Assembly (NCBI GenBank): GCA_020310875.1
Contig: CM035433.1
Coordinates: 106,026,258-106,090,257 of the forward strand
Source: Ceratopteris richardii
Lineage: Eukaryota > Streptophyta > Polypodiopsida > Polypodiales > Pteridaceae
DNA: 64,000 nt
Direction: 5' to 3'
Below the pieces are notes generated by a model. The model was not told the DNA's origin. It saw only the letters and a program-made list of their open reading frames with translations, and searched no databases. The translations under genes and the position numbers were made by a program. Below, piece by piece: positions 9,592-20,510 of the stretch. How positions within the stretch are numbered: the stretch's first letter is position 1; every line of letters starts with the position of its first letter.

Positions 9592-10519
9592 CAGAGAAGG
9601 CAGCTCAGAAATTAGGAGCCTATAGCAAGCAGATTCCTAGATTTGCCCCAAGAAAGCGATGCTATACTTGTGGAGGAGACCATATGGCTAATGTATGCCC
9701 TATCATGGATCAACCCCAAGTGAACCCTAACAACCAATACAGCACCATAAAAAGGAGATACACCAACCACACTGCCCAAGGATGCCCATATAATAAACAA
9801 GCTATTAGACAAAATTATCCTCAAACGTATCCACAACAAGGAAAATACCAGAATCAGTAGCCACAACAGCAGTATGGTAGGCCCCAGCAATCCTATCAAC
9901 CACTCTATCAAGGGTAGCAAAGACCTCAACCAGTTCTAGCACAGCAACCCCCTCCTCCAGCCAATGTGATTCTAGTGAAGTATGCAACTGTAGAAGAAAA
10001 TCTGAATAGAGCTTTAGTGCCAGTAACACCATTACTTTAAGAAAGTGACCCAAGTGATCATAGTCTTGACTCCACTCATATTGATAGCCCACATGCTTAT
10101 TGCGTGCAATCACCTAAGCATAGTGAGACATATTATTATGAAGACCCGAGCGAACCTAGTTGGGAGCCAGAATATGCAAATGTCATCTATGCAAACCGCA
10201 ACTCTAGACCTCAACCTAGGCAGATAAGACCCCCATTTCCTAGAGGACCATGCTATCGATGTCAGGGAGATCACCTCATTCGATATTGCCCTATGCCTGC
10301 ACCTACACAAACCCAATCTGTGACAATTCAAGGTTTCTGTCCAAATTGTGGGAAGGAGCACCTGTTACAAGATTGTCCCAAGAACCCCATCAATATGCCA
10401 AGAATCACTTCTATCAACATTATTGGTTAGTGGTAGACTCCATGGGAAGTGTGACTTCCATGACCCCAGTGCAAGTCATCACCAGAGCTCAGGCACTTAA
10501 GCAAAATCAAGACTTAGGC
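9592..10519 (+). pseudogene. gag: Gypsy-A gag, zinc-knuckle region (fossil)
   Basis: After the Gypsy-N insertion the Gypsy-A gag resumes. It shows CYTCGGDHMANVC, then YTNHTAQGCPY, then CYRCQGDHLIRYC and CPNCGKEHLLQDC, with Pro/Gln/Tyr-rich linkers between. The same four elements occur in order in Gypsy-M. The knuckles have the spacing C-x2-C-x3-H-x4-C, one residue shorter than the usual retroviral C-x2-C-x4-H-x4-C. Their family role is binding and packaging element RNA. The region carries a few interruptions and ends where element J begins. Confidence 0.8.
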
Positions 10520-11007
10520 TGTTGTATATTATTGAACAATGCATTGTTAAAGTGTTATAGTATTAATGTATTAATGTGTTTTTGATGTTTTTGATATAGC
10601 AGCTGAAGGTTCGTGAGGAGTGTGCAAAGCGTGAAAGGGTGGATATCAATAATCTAAAAAATTATTATGCGTAGAAGGTTCTATTGTTAGAAACAGTTAG
10701 AAAAGTAATGGTTAGAATAAGGGTCGCTGTAGACCGCAGTTTATGTTATTGAAAGCAATGGCTTTCTGTAAAAGTTACCGACTTTTAGTTTCATGCCTGC
10801 TTTTTGAAGACACTCTCATGTAACCACTCTTTTCGACGTAATCAAAAGTTCTTATAAATACATGCACTCTGTGGACTGTCGAAACAAAGTGCATGGGGGG
10901 AGATTGCACCCAATCTTGCGTTCAGTCTCGTCTCTTGTTGCGTCTATTCTCTGTGTGTTTTCTGTTTGTGTAATCTTTGTATGCGCGTGAGCAAGATCCT
11001 GACAACA
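10520..11007 (+). repeat. Element J left LTR
   Basis: It begins TGTTGTATATTATTG and ends GACAACA, with inverted 5-base ends, immediately before GTGGTATCAGAGC. A TATA-like TATAAATACATGC lies near 10855. There is no partner LTR in the window, so the left limit rests on the inverted ends and on the break in Gypsy-A homology. Confidence 0.7.
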
Positions 11008-11008
11008 G

Positions 11009-11021
11009 TGGTATCAGAGCT
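11009..11021 (+). promoter_or_regulatory. Primer-binding site of element J (initiator Met-tRNA)
   Basis: TGGTATCAGAGCT, directly inside the LTR, is the standard plant primer site that pairs with the 3' end of initiator methionine tRNA. Confidence 0.85.
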
Positions 11022-11057
11022 TTGCACGCATCAATACAGAGGGTTATGTTCTCTATT

Positions 11058-11125
11058 CGCAATTCCAATTCCGATTCCGATTCCGATTCCGTCTCCGTCT
11101 CCGTCTTCGTCTTCGTCTTTGGTTT
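11058..11125 (+). repeat. Simple repeat, (ATTCCG)n grading into (CTCCGT/CTTCGT)n
   Basis: Consecutive ATTCCG, TCTCCG and TCTTCG hexamers occupy the start of the element J leader. The open frames seen across it are only Ser/Asp or Pro/Ile repeats and are not genes. Confidence 0.85.
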
Positions 11126-11346
11126 CTGTTTCTGTTCCAGTTCCAGAACAAGAACCTACGTTTTCACCTATGTTTGCTCCTACGTTTACACCTACGTTTA
11201 CTCCAAAGCGTCGACTAAGGCAAAGAACTTAGGCAATAACTTAGGCAATACATTGGCAACATTGGCACCCAAGGCTCCTTTGGCGACTGTTGGCTACGAG
11301 CGAGGCAATTTTAATTTTGAGTGGCAATAGAGTGGTTTAGATTCCC

Positions 11347-11420
11347 TAAGGCAGGAGGATTTGAACCCACAACCTCCTACTTTCAAGGGAAGTATTTTTA
11401 CCACTACACTCTTTCTTGGA
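11347..11420 (-). other. tRNA-like relic in the leader of element J
   Basis: The minus strand contains GTGTAGTGGTAAAAATA, resembling a D-arm/A-box, then CTTCCCTTGAAAGTAGG, resembling an anticodon arm, and TGTGGGTTCAAATCC, resembling the T-arm/B-box. Order and spacing suit a tRNA. The acceptor stem pairs poorly, so it is more likely a tRNA-derived relic than a working gene. Primer-site chance similarity does not explain it because all three arms are present. Confidence 0.35.
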
Positions 11421-11511
11421 GTTGTTACTCAAGTTCTCTCTCCTTAAATTTAACATAACTTTCAGTTTTTACTTTTGAAGACGGCATGGTGCGACGCGAT
11501 GCGGCGCGTCT

Positions 11512-11665
11512 CAGGGTACATCTTTTCAGGGTACACTTCTCAGGGTACACTTCTGAGGGTACACCAGGGTACATCCAGATAGGGTACATCCTGTCAGGGT
11601 ACATCAGGGTACATCCAGATAGGGTACTTTTTTGCTAGGGTACATTTCCTGAGGGTACATCCCGA
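11512..11665 (+). repeat. Tandem-like array of AGGGTACA in the leader of element J
   Basis: Eleven copies of AGGGTAC, most continuing to AGGGTACAT or AGGGTACAC, occur at irregular 8-20 base spacing just before the gag start at 11700. Their function is unknown. Confidence 0.85.
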
Positions 11666-11699
11666 GAGGAAAGTACTAGCTTAAGGGTCCAAGAGCACC

Positions 11700-12359
11700 A
11701 TGGAGGATTATAGTAATTCACCTCTACCTAAGGCAACACTTGAACAACAACTAGAGCTTTTGCAGCATGAGCTTCGAGGAGCTCAAAATGAGATCCGACA
11801 ACGTGACGAAGTCCTCCAACAGATACAAACTGAGGCAGACAACCTTACGACAGTAGTTGGTTTGGAGGTGGGAATCCAAGCTAAGCTTCACACCCTACGA
11901 CCACTTTATATTAAACCTACATTTCCTATGAAGCATACTTTTAATGCCCCATCTTACCCTAGTTCTCCTCGTCCTCCACAATCTAGTTACTCAACTCCAC
12001 ATATTGCTTCATCTCTCCAACCAACCAAACCACCTACCCTTCAAACTTCAGTGGTGGATGCCCAACAGAAGCGACCACGAATCACCTGCTGGAATTGTGG
12101 TAAACCTGGACATACAAAAATAAGGTGTAGATTGCGACCTCTTCACATGAAACCAACTACATCTCAATTGCATAACATGGAGGTCCATAATGAAGAAATT
12201 CTTCTTGTTTGGACAGAGGAATCATTGGAGAAGAACTTAAGTACCTTGGGTAACGATATCTCTCTTAACTCTCTACTTTGCATGCAGGGTACAATAAATA
12301 ACAAACTAGTTAAAATTCTACATGAGGATGGTAGTTCACATGACTTCATTTTGTGCTAA
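11700..12359 (+). pseudogene. gag: Element J gag with one zinc knuckle and protease start (fossil)
   Basis: The frame begins MEDYSNSPLPKATLEQQLEL with a short coiled-coil-like N-terminus (QQLELLQHELRGAQNEI). A Pro/Ser-rich stretch follows, then the canonical knuckle CWNCGKPGHTKIRC at about residues 145-158. It ends with MQGTINNKLVKILHEDGSSH, which corresponds to the start of a retroviral-type aspartic protease. A full capsid domain is not evident, so the gag is short for the family. Confidence 0.65.
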
Positions 12360-13519
12360 GATGGTGGAATTGGCTCAGACCATGTTTGAGGCCAGCCGCC
12401 TCTTTAACTGCTCTAGTTCAGCTAGGACTCAATTGCATTTTGATGGACTATTAGACAGATTAGAGAGGCTCATTGCAAAATCTGAAAAGGACACTGCCCC
12501 TCAAGGTAAGGACAAGGCTAGTGGAAGAATGAGCATTCCTCCCAAGGATGCTTATGTGCCTAATTCCATTGAACCTAACACCACTTGCTCTATGAATCGA
12601 TATTCCCAAGAATCTCTAAGAGAAATTCAAGAAGAGAAAAGGGCAAAAGAAAGAGAAAATCCCCCTCCTATTGAACTTGTGGATGACCTACACAACCAAT
12701 TCTCACAAGACATTCCCTCCATCTATGGAGAACAGGAGGATGCCCCATCAAGGGAACGATTAGACTTCAAGTCTAATTCCTTGCAGGAATTACCACATTT
12801 CACAGGCCCATGGGAAGCAAAGTCCACATGTATGAGGGCACCCACAGTCCTGGTAATAAAGGAGAATTCAGTCATACCTAGGAATACAAAGGTAGTGAAA
12901 AACACTAAAGTGTAGTGCAATCTCACTTTAGAGGAGCTACTCAAGGTTAGGGCAGAATTGTGGAAACACATATCCAACCAAGTGCCACAAGTAGCAAAAC
13001 CTTGTTCCCAGGGAGGATCTCATAGAACCGTGCCAGAAATACCTTTGGACAAGATAGGAGACATGAGTGAAGGGGAAGAAGGAAACACCTATCTTTCAAT
13101 CACTCATCAAGGTTACACCACCAAGGCGATTTTGGACTCAGGTGCAGGAGTTGCAATTGCTACCACTTCCCTATGGAAGCAATGGGGCAAGCCAACACTC
13201 AAGACCACGAGAATGAAATTACAAATGGTTGATGGTCACATAGAAAGACCATTGGGGCTACTCGAAGGGATAACTCTCACTACTTGTGGTGTAGAGTTTG
13301 AGCATGCTTTTGTTGTATGTGACTTTAGCGAAAATCAAGCCTACGAGATGATTTTGGGAAGACCCTTCTTGAGGTAGTTGCAAATAGTACAGGATTGGGG
13401 AACCAATTCCTTGTATTTAGAACACTTAGGTGTTACAACCAAAGTCAATCTCAAGGATTAATCTCATAGAGATGTACCCCCTACACAATGGAATCCCATC
13501 CATAGAGCTATAGATGATA
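12360..13519 (+). pseudogene. pol: Gypsy-A protease region (fossil)
   Basis: Homology to Gypsy-M resumes with an acidic linker and then LTLEELLKVRAEL, IPLDKIGDMSEGEEGN and KAILDSGAGVAIAT, the aspartic protease active-site motif D-S-G. It continues to MKLQMVDGHIERPLGLLE and YEMILGRPFLR. In the family the protease cleaves the Gag-Pol polyprotein. The stretch ends in a segment corresponding to the Gypsy-M linker (RDVPPTQWNPI), where Copia-1 is inserted. It is broken by a few interruptions. Confidence 0.8.
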
Positions 13520-14530
13520 TGTTGGGGCTTCACTCACTAATTAGGCATGGATATATGAAGACATATGAAGGAAGGAAGAAGGAAAGAAGAAGTGAAGAAA
13601 AAGCTTACAGAAAATTAAGCCTAAGTGAAGGGACAATTTCACTATTGTAAATTAGTGCAAAATTAGAGTCTAGTTTTTCATTTGATCTTCAGAACTTACG
13701 ACTTCAAGTCTAGGAGAATGTAAACCATAGATATATAAGTTAATTTGAGATAAAAAACATGTAGAGAGAACTCAATTTTGTAATCTGAGTGAGTGGAGAA
13801 AAGTCGTGTCTTTTCTGAGAGAGATGTTCAGGAAAAACTTCTGAGTGTGAGAGAGTTTTCCATGGCTATGAGCAAAATTAGGCCAAGCCAATTTGTACAC
13901 ATTCTCTCTGATATACAACATATGTTTGTGTAGAAGGATTAAGTCTAATTCCTCTTGTACATTGAGTTCTAAGTGATTTCACATGACTGTGTAAGTTAGT
14001 TGACAGTTACGACTTTTCTTGCGCACATTTACCTGAACTTCTTAAGGTCAGATCTCGAAGTATACTGTAAAGTTTTCAGTAAGTGATAGCTCATTTTAAA
14101 GCTACTATCTTCAATTACATTTGATCAAAAGATCTTTAAGAAACGGGACGCATACTCAGAGAAATCAGCTTAATAGTGAAGGTATGTCAAATCGATGAAG
14201 TTGATTTTCAGTTTTCAGACATAGTGAAAAGTTTGGAGCAAAATCAGAAGATTTTGAAGTTATTACTTGAAAGTTTTGCTTGTTATGTGTTGCTTAACAT
14301 TAGCAAGAACTTCTCTTAGTAAATGATCAAAGGAATTTGCAAAGATCAAGCTAATACAGGTCAGATTGAAGGTTTGAAGAAAAGGCGCAGATTTCTGTGA
14401 AGTGAAATTTTGATTTTCACTAAGTTCAGAGATGAAGACTCACATTAAGAGTTTTGCTAAGCTAATGATGGTTATGGAGGTCTTCTAATACCACATTAGT
14501 TTAGTTCTTGTGGTGTTTTATACACCAACA
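13520..14530 (+). repeat. Copia-1 left LTR
   Basis: This 1011-base LTR begins TGTTGGGGCTTCACTC and ends TATACACCAACA, directly before the primer site. A TATA-like ATATATAAG is near 13730. Confidence 0.93.
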
Positions 14531-14531
14531 A

Positions 14532-14544
14532 GTGGTATCAGAGC
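14532..14544 (+). promoter_or_regulatory. Primer-binding site of Copia-1 (initiator Met-tRNA)
   Basis: GTGGTATCAGAGC is found one base after the LTR end, the usual copia primer site. Confidence 0.9.
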
Positions 14545-14744
14545 AGATAAGGTCCTCGAGAGTAAAGGGAGAGCAGATACAAGAAGAATTGAAGAGTTCT
14601 TTATCAAAGAAGGTGGAAGCTGAGGTGTTCAACAAATAAAAGTCATCTGAAGATTATTTCGAAGTTACTTCCAAAGGTAAAGGTCTACAAAAGGTATCAT
14701 TCTTTAACCTTATACTTACAGGTTGAAGCAGAAGCAAGAATACT

Positions 14745-17700
14745 ATGGCAGATCATGTGTCCATTGATAAATTGGACAGAGATAATTATCCTGCTTGGGT
14801 AATGAGGATGGAAGCCTTACTTATGAGTAAGGACCTAATGGTATATGTGACAGGTGAAGAAGAAAAACCTAAATTTGAAGATGAGAGTCATCCAAGAAAG
14901 GAAGAGCTAGAAGCTTTGAAGCTATGGCAGAAGAAAAATGCAAGTGCAAGAGCTTATATATATAACACTATTACAGATCATTTGTTACCACATATCAGAG
15001 GTTTAGAAACAGCTGAAGACATTTGGAATGCTTTGGATGATCACTTCCAAAACACTACTAAAGCTAGGAAGGCTAGCTTATGGTCAGAGTTCACCACGTT
15101 CAAGAAAAAGCAAAATCAGAGCATTAGTGATTATGTCACTAAGATGAAGGACTTGGCAGATAGCCTTGGATCTATTGATGAGGATATTGAAGATCATAGG
15201 TTGATAGCACAATTACTTGCAGGGTTAAGAGGTGATGAAAGATGGAAGCCTTTTGTACTTTCAACAAAACTCTCATTAAATCATTATGTGCCAGAATTGA
15301 ATCAATTACTTGGATTGATGCTCACATTTGAGCAAGACTTGAAGTCAGATGGAGACAAAGGACAAAGTTCTGCAATGTACATGAAGAACAAGAAGAAAGG
15401 AGATAAAGGCAAAGCAAAGGATGAAGAAGAGTCAACAACTCAAGCAAATTATGCAAGAGGAAAAGGTATTGGCAGAGGTAAAGGTCGAGGAAATGGAAGA
15501 GGTAGAGGTAATCAGAACAATAACAAGAAGACATGTTGGATTTGTGGATTGAGCAATCATCTAGCATATGATTGTTGGCATAATCAACCAGGATCAAGCC
15601 AAAATCAAAACAACAATGGCAGAGGAAGAGGTGGAAGATTTCAGAATCAATTTCAAAGAGGAAGACAGAATTCAAGAGGAAGTTATGGTAGAGGTGGTGG
15701 AAGAAATTGGAATCAGAATCAATCTTACAATACCACATATTATAATTATGCAAATGATACACAGAATGACATTCATACAACATTGATGATGAATTCAATT
15801 AGTCCATCAGAGAAGGAGGATCTCAAGGTATTTTATATTGACTCTGGTTGTTCAAATCATTTGTCAGGTAATATAGAATTATTGTCAGAATTGGAAGAAG
15901 GCAATTCAAGTCATACAGTACAAACAGGTGATAATACCAAACATAATGTGCATTCAATTGGAAAAGTGAAGTGCAGGAGTGGAGCTGATTTGTTAAAAAA
16001 TGTTTTGTATGTTCCAACAATACCAAAGAATCTGATTAGTGTTGGACAAATAGTGGAAAAAGGTTTTCAAGTCAGATTTACAAATGAAGGGGTATTTGTT
16101 GAAGATCCAGAGGATGCATACAAACCCATTGTTTGTGGTAAGAAGGAAGGTAGACTTTTTACTCTCAAAGTGCAAGGAAATGTTGGTCAAGCCCTAATTA
16201 CACATGGTGATGAAGTAATTACAGAGTTAGATCTTTGGCATAAGAGATTGGGACACTTCAATGAAAGAGGAATCAAAACTATGGTGGAGAACCAATCTGT
16301 AATGGGGCTACCAAATGTGAAGAATCAACATATGATATACAAGTGTGAAGCTTGTCAGATGGGAAAAGCACACAGACTACCATTTCAGAAGAAAGGTTTC
16401 AAGCATGATGGTTTGCTTGAACTCATACATACAGATGTATGGGGACCAACAAAAGAAGGATCAATAAATGGATCTAGGTATTATGTTTTGTTTATTGATG
16501 ATGCTACAAGGTGGATAACCCTTTATGTTCTAAAAGAAAGATCAGAAGTATTTGGAGCCTTCAAACATTTTCATGCTTATGCAGAAAGAGTTATAGGTCA
16601 AAAACTCAAGAGGTTAAGGTCTGATGGAGGGGGAGAATACTTCTCCCAAAGAGTTTAATGAATATCTTTGGAATGCAGGTATCAAGAGAGAGATAACTTG
16701 CAGGTATACACCTCAACATAATGGGGTGGCAGAAAGGAGAAATAGAACATTGGTTGAATTTGCAAGAGCAATGTTAAAAGAAAAGAATTGCCCTAATTAT
16801 CTTTGGGCTGAGGCTGTAAATACAGCTACATACCTTGTGAATAGGCTACCATGTGGAGCTTTGAATGGTATGACCCCTTATGAAGCTTGGTGGGGTAAGA
16901 AACCAACACTTGACCATTGTAAAGTGTTTGGGTCAATTGCCTATGCTTATGTGCCATCACAACTTAGACATAAGCTTGAACCAAAGGCAGAAAAATATGT
17001 GTTTATTGGGTATGATGAAAAGCAAATGGGTTATAGGCTATGGAGTCCTTTAACTAAACATTTTATTGTTTCCAGAGATGTGACCTTTGATGAACAGAAG
17101 AGTTGGTATGCAGATAAAGATTGTGACCTTGAAACATTTGAAGAAGAGATAAGAAGGAGTGCAAGAGGTAAGTCACATATGCAGATAGATGGAGATGAAG
17201 AACATATGCAAGCAAGTACATCAAGAGTTGGATCATATAGAAGAAATGAAGATGGACCAATATTTGATGAAGAAGTACATCCAGATATACATGAAGAGTG
17301 TGAACCAAGAAGATCAACCAGAATGAGGAAGCAACCTACAAGGTATTCCTATGACACTTCTTACTTGACTCAGAAAAATTATGCTTACATGGTTAAGGAA
17401 GATGAAGAACCACAAAGCTATGATGAAGCAAAGGGTAAGAGACAATGGGAAGAAGCAATGAAGGAAGAGTTTGATGCACTTGAAGAAAACAAAACTTGGG
17501 AACTTGTTCCAAAGCCTAATGGTAAGAAAGTGATTGGAAACAAATGGGTTTACAAAATTAAGAAGCATGCAGATGGAAGAATAGCCAGATACAAAGCCAG
17601 ATTGGTGGTTAAAGGCTATGCTCAAACTTTTGGCATAGATTATGATGAGACATTCAGTCCTGTGGCAAAGATGTCAACCATAAGGACAATCATTGCCATT

Positions 17701-18936
17701 GCAGCATCAAAAGGATGGACATTGAGTCAATTGGATATTAAGAATGCATTTTTGAATGGATATATATCAGATGAGGTTTACATGGAGCAACCTCAAGGGT
17801 TTGTAGATCACAAGTTTCCAAATTATGTTTGCAGGCTAAGAAGAGCACTTTATGGTTTGAAGCAAGCTCCAAGAGCTTGGAATTATAGACTTGTAAAGTA
17901 TCTTAATGATCTTGGATATCAAAGTTCAAAGGCAGATGCAAGTTTACTTATCAAAAGAATAGATGAAGGTATGATCTACATTTGTATTTATGTAGATGAT
18001 ATTATAATTACAGGTACTTCAAATGAAGGAATCAAGGAGGTGAAGAAGTTACTTGAGAGAGAATTCAAGATGAGTGATCTAGGAAAATTGTCATATTTTC
18101 TTGGAATGGAAATCACTTATGCAGAACATGGCATATATGTATCACAAGAAAGGTATCTTTTGAATCTTCTAAAGAAGTTTAACATGGAGAATTGCAGAGA
18201 GGCATTAACACCACTAGAGGTCAATCATAAGCTCAGTAGATATGATGGTGCAGAGTTCAAAGACATGAGGAAGTATCAATCTTTAGTGGGAAGTTTAATT
18301 TATGCTACACTAACAAGGCCTGATCTTAGTTATGCAGTGGGTGTTCTTTCTCAATTCATGCATTGTCCAAAGGATCCACATTGGATTGCAGGTCAAAGAG
18401 TTCTTAGATATATCAAAGGGACTTTGAAAGAAGGATTGTATTATCCTTTTACATCAAATATAAGATTGAGAGCCTATAGTGATTCAGATTGGGCAGGAAG
18501 TCAGGATGATAGAAGATCTACTCATGGCTACATGATATACATTGGAGATAAGCTTGTGAGTTGGTGTTCAAAGAAACAACACACAGTGGCTTTATCATCA
18601 ACAGAAGCTGAGTACAAAGGACTTGTGGAAGCAGCAAAAGAAGTAATATGGATGCAGACATTATTCAAAAGCTTGGGAATTGATCAAGGTATACCTATCA
18701 TTCATGGAGATAATATGAGCTCATTATATCTTGCAGCAAATCCTGTATTTCATGCAAGGACAAAGCACATAGAAATACAGTATCATTTTCTCAGAGAAAA
18801 GGTAATGGAGAAAGAGATTGAAGTGGTGTACACTTCTACAAAAGATCAGATTGCAGATATTATGACAAAGAGCTTGGATGGAGTGAAGACAAGTAGGTTC
18901 AAGGAGATGGCAGGAATAAAAGAGAAGATTATGTGA
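14745..18936 (+). pseudogene. pol: Copia-1 gag-pol (nearly whole)
   Basis: The region encodes a copia polyprotein in the order gag, protease, integrase, reverse transcriptase, RNase H. Gag opens MADHVSIDKLDRDNYPAWV with a UBN2-type capsid and has a zinc knuckle CWICGLSNHLAYDC near residue 264 within Gly/Arg-rich sequence. Protease shows FYIDSGCSNHLSG near residue 365. Integrase shows the LWHKRLGHFN...CEACQMGK zinc module, TDVWGP, RSDGGGEY and HNGVAERRNRT. Reverse transcriptase shows YKARLVVKGYAQ, LDIKNAFLNG, LYGLKQAPRAW and YVDDIIITG. RNase H shows YSDSDWAG, SSTEAEYKG and ARTKHIEIQYH. All landmark motifs are present. The copy looks nearly whole, with about one break. Confidence 0.93.
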
Positions 18937-18961
18937 AGAAATCAAAGCATGCTAATTAGTG

Positions 18962-18974
18962 ATTGAGGGGGAGC
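18962..18974 (+). promoter_or_regulatory. Polypurine tract of Copia-1
   Basis: ATTGAGGGGGAGC lies immediately before the right LTR, the position where plus-strand synthesis is primed in LTR elements. Confidence 0.85.
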
Positions 18975-19455
18975 TGTTGGGGCTTCACTCACTAATTAGG
19001 CATGGATATATGAAGACATATGAAGGAAGGAAGAAGGAAAGAAGAAGTGAAGAAAAAGCTTACAGAAAATTAAGCCTAAGTGAAGGGACAATTTCACTAT
19101 TGTAAATTAGTGCAAAATTAGAGTCTAGTTTTTCATTTGATCTTCAGAACTTACGAGTTCAAGTCTAGGAGAATGTAAACCATAGATATATAAGTTAATT
19201 TGAGATAAAAAACATGTAGAGAGAACTCAATTTTGTAATCTGAGTGAGTAGAGAAAAGTCGTGTCTTTTCTGAGAGAGATGTTCAGGAAAAACTTCTGAG
19301 TGTGAGAGAGTTTTCCATGGCTATGAGCAAAATTAGGCCAAGCCAATTTGTACACATTCTCTCTGATATACAACATATGTTTGTGTAGAAGGATTAAGTC
19401 TAATTCCTCTTGTACATTGAGTTCTAAGTGATTTCACATGACTGTGTAAGTTAGT
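18975..19455 (+). repeat. Copia-1 right LTR (first 481 bases)
   Basis: It aligns without gaps to 13520-14000 with about two substitutions and then ends abruptly where minus-strand gypsy integrase sequence begins. No downstream remainder of the LTR is found elsewhere in the window. Confidence 0.92.
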
Positions 19456-20462
19456 CCTGTATGTGCCATCTCTAAGACAGCAAGGTATTCGTCTTCATGA
19501 ATGCACAAGCGTAATTGATTATCTCTCCCTCGCTTGAAAAGTTGTTTTCCTATAATGGCATAATCCTTGCTTTGTTCTACAAGTGCACGTTTCCTTGCTG
19601 AAGTGGCTCCTTCTGGATATTCTTGGGTCTTTAAGAATTTTACCAAAGGCATGCTCCATCTCGGTGCTACTGTGGAGTAGCATAGAGTAGAGTTCTCTTC
19701 TGGATTTTGTTCTTGACAGGTTTGGCAGGCTGATACATAGTTATGTGCATCCCTCTGCATGGTTGGCCAATATATGCCTAATCTCCTCAGGGTTTGCCAT
19801 GTTCCGTTTGCATTCAAATGAGTTTTCCATTGATTCACATGTGCTTTCTGAAGCCACATTTCTTGTTCCTCTTCTTCTACGCATCTCATGAGTAATCCAC
19901 TTGAATCTTGGTGATACAAACTTCCTGCAATGATGTGAAGGTTTTTAGTCTTCCAAAGGTCTTGGGTTTGGTTTAGTGTGATCCCATCTTTTGGTCCATG
20001 CGTAAGTATAGGGATCAACTTTTCTGCCCATTGGGGACATACTTCTAGGTTAAATAGGTACGTATCTGGCAAATCGTCTGGTACTCCTATGGGTGGTTCT
20101 CCATGGGTCATTCTTGATAAGTGATCTGCTCTTATGTGGGTATTTCCTTTCTTGACTACTACCTCAAAATCAAATTCCATTAGCAATAAAAACCATCGTA
20201 CTAATCTTCCGGTGTTGCAAGGTTTATTGACTAAGTGCAATAGGGCTTGATGATCGATGAACAATTTGAATTTGTTTGCCAACAGGTAATGTCTGAACTT
20301 TTTCACTGCATACACCATCCCTAGGCCTTCTCTCTCAGTTGTGGTATAATTGCGCTCTGCTTGATTTAATTGTCTATTGGCATAGGCTATAGGGTGATCT
20401 AGCTTTCCTGTATCTGCAGGTTGAGCTAAGATGCAACCAATGGCAAACTTGGAAGCATCCAC
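19456..20462 (-). pseudogene. pol: Gypsy-M RNase H and integrase N-terminal region (fossil)
   Basis: The minus strand reads MDASKFAIGCILAQP and HPIAYANRQLNQAERNYTTTE, the gypsy RNase H signature, then FKLFIDHQALLHLV and an RADHLSRM spacer. A zinc-binding HHCC-like module follows (HVNQWKTHLNANGTW...CQTCQ). After it comes LFKRGRDNQLRLCIHEDEY and VLEMAH, which in related elements leads into another HHCC module. The element stops there. RNase H removes template RNA; integrase inserts the cDNA. Confidence 0.85.
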
Positions 20463-20510
20463 GTGGATGTGAAATGGCTTATTCCAGTTAGGTACTCGAA
20501 GGATTGGTGC

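Larger units (their letters stand above)
10520..12359 (+). mobile_element. Element J: partial LTR element (LTR, leader, gag, start of protease)
   Basis: A left LTR (10520-11007, TGTTG...CAACA) is followed by a methionine-tRNA primer site, a repeat-rich leader and a gag with one zinc knuckle. It runs into the beginning of a protease and stops near 12359, where Gypsy-A sequence resumes. No right LTR, reverse transcriptase or integrase is present, so it is a partial copy. The gag and protease style (GSSHDFI) suits a gypsy chromovirus-like element, but lineage is uncertain. Confidence 0.7.
13520..19455 (+). mobile_element. Copia-1: young, nearly whole Ty1/copia element
   Basis: A left LTR (13520-14530), Met-tRNA primer site, gag-pol and polypurine tract are followed by the first 481 bases of the right LTR. 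The element ends at 19455, where it directly abuts Gypsy-M. Over the shared 481 bases the two LTRs differ at only about two positions, so insertion is very recent. It sits in the protease/RT linker of Gypsy-A. About one interruption is seen in the coding region, plus the incomplete right LTR. Confidence 0.93.

Noticed and set aside
10966-11330. Ser/Asp- and Pro/Ile-repeat ORFs
   Set aside because: They are translations of the (ATTCCG)n-type simple repeat in three frames.
11347-11420. A functional tRNA gene
   Set aside because: The D-, anticodon- and T-arm-like segments are present, but acceptor pairing is poor and it lies within a retroelement leader, so it is listed only as a tRNA-like relic.
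15322-15798. 158-codon minus-strand ORF (MNSSSMLYECHS...)
   Set aside because: It is the antisense shadow of the Copia-1 gag nucleocapsid region, which has clear sense-strand motifs.
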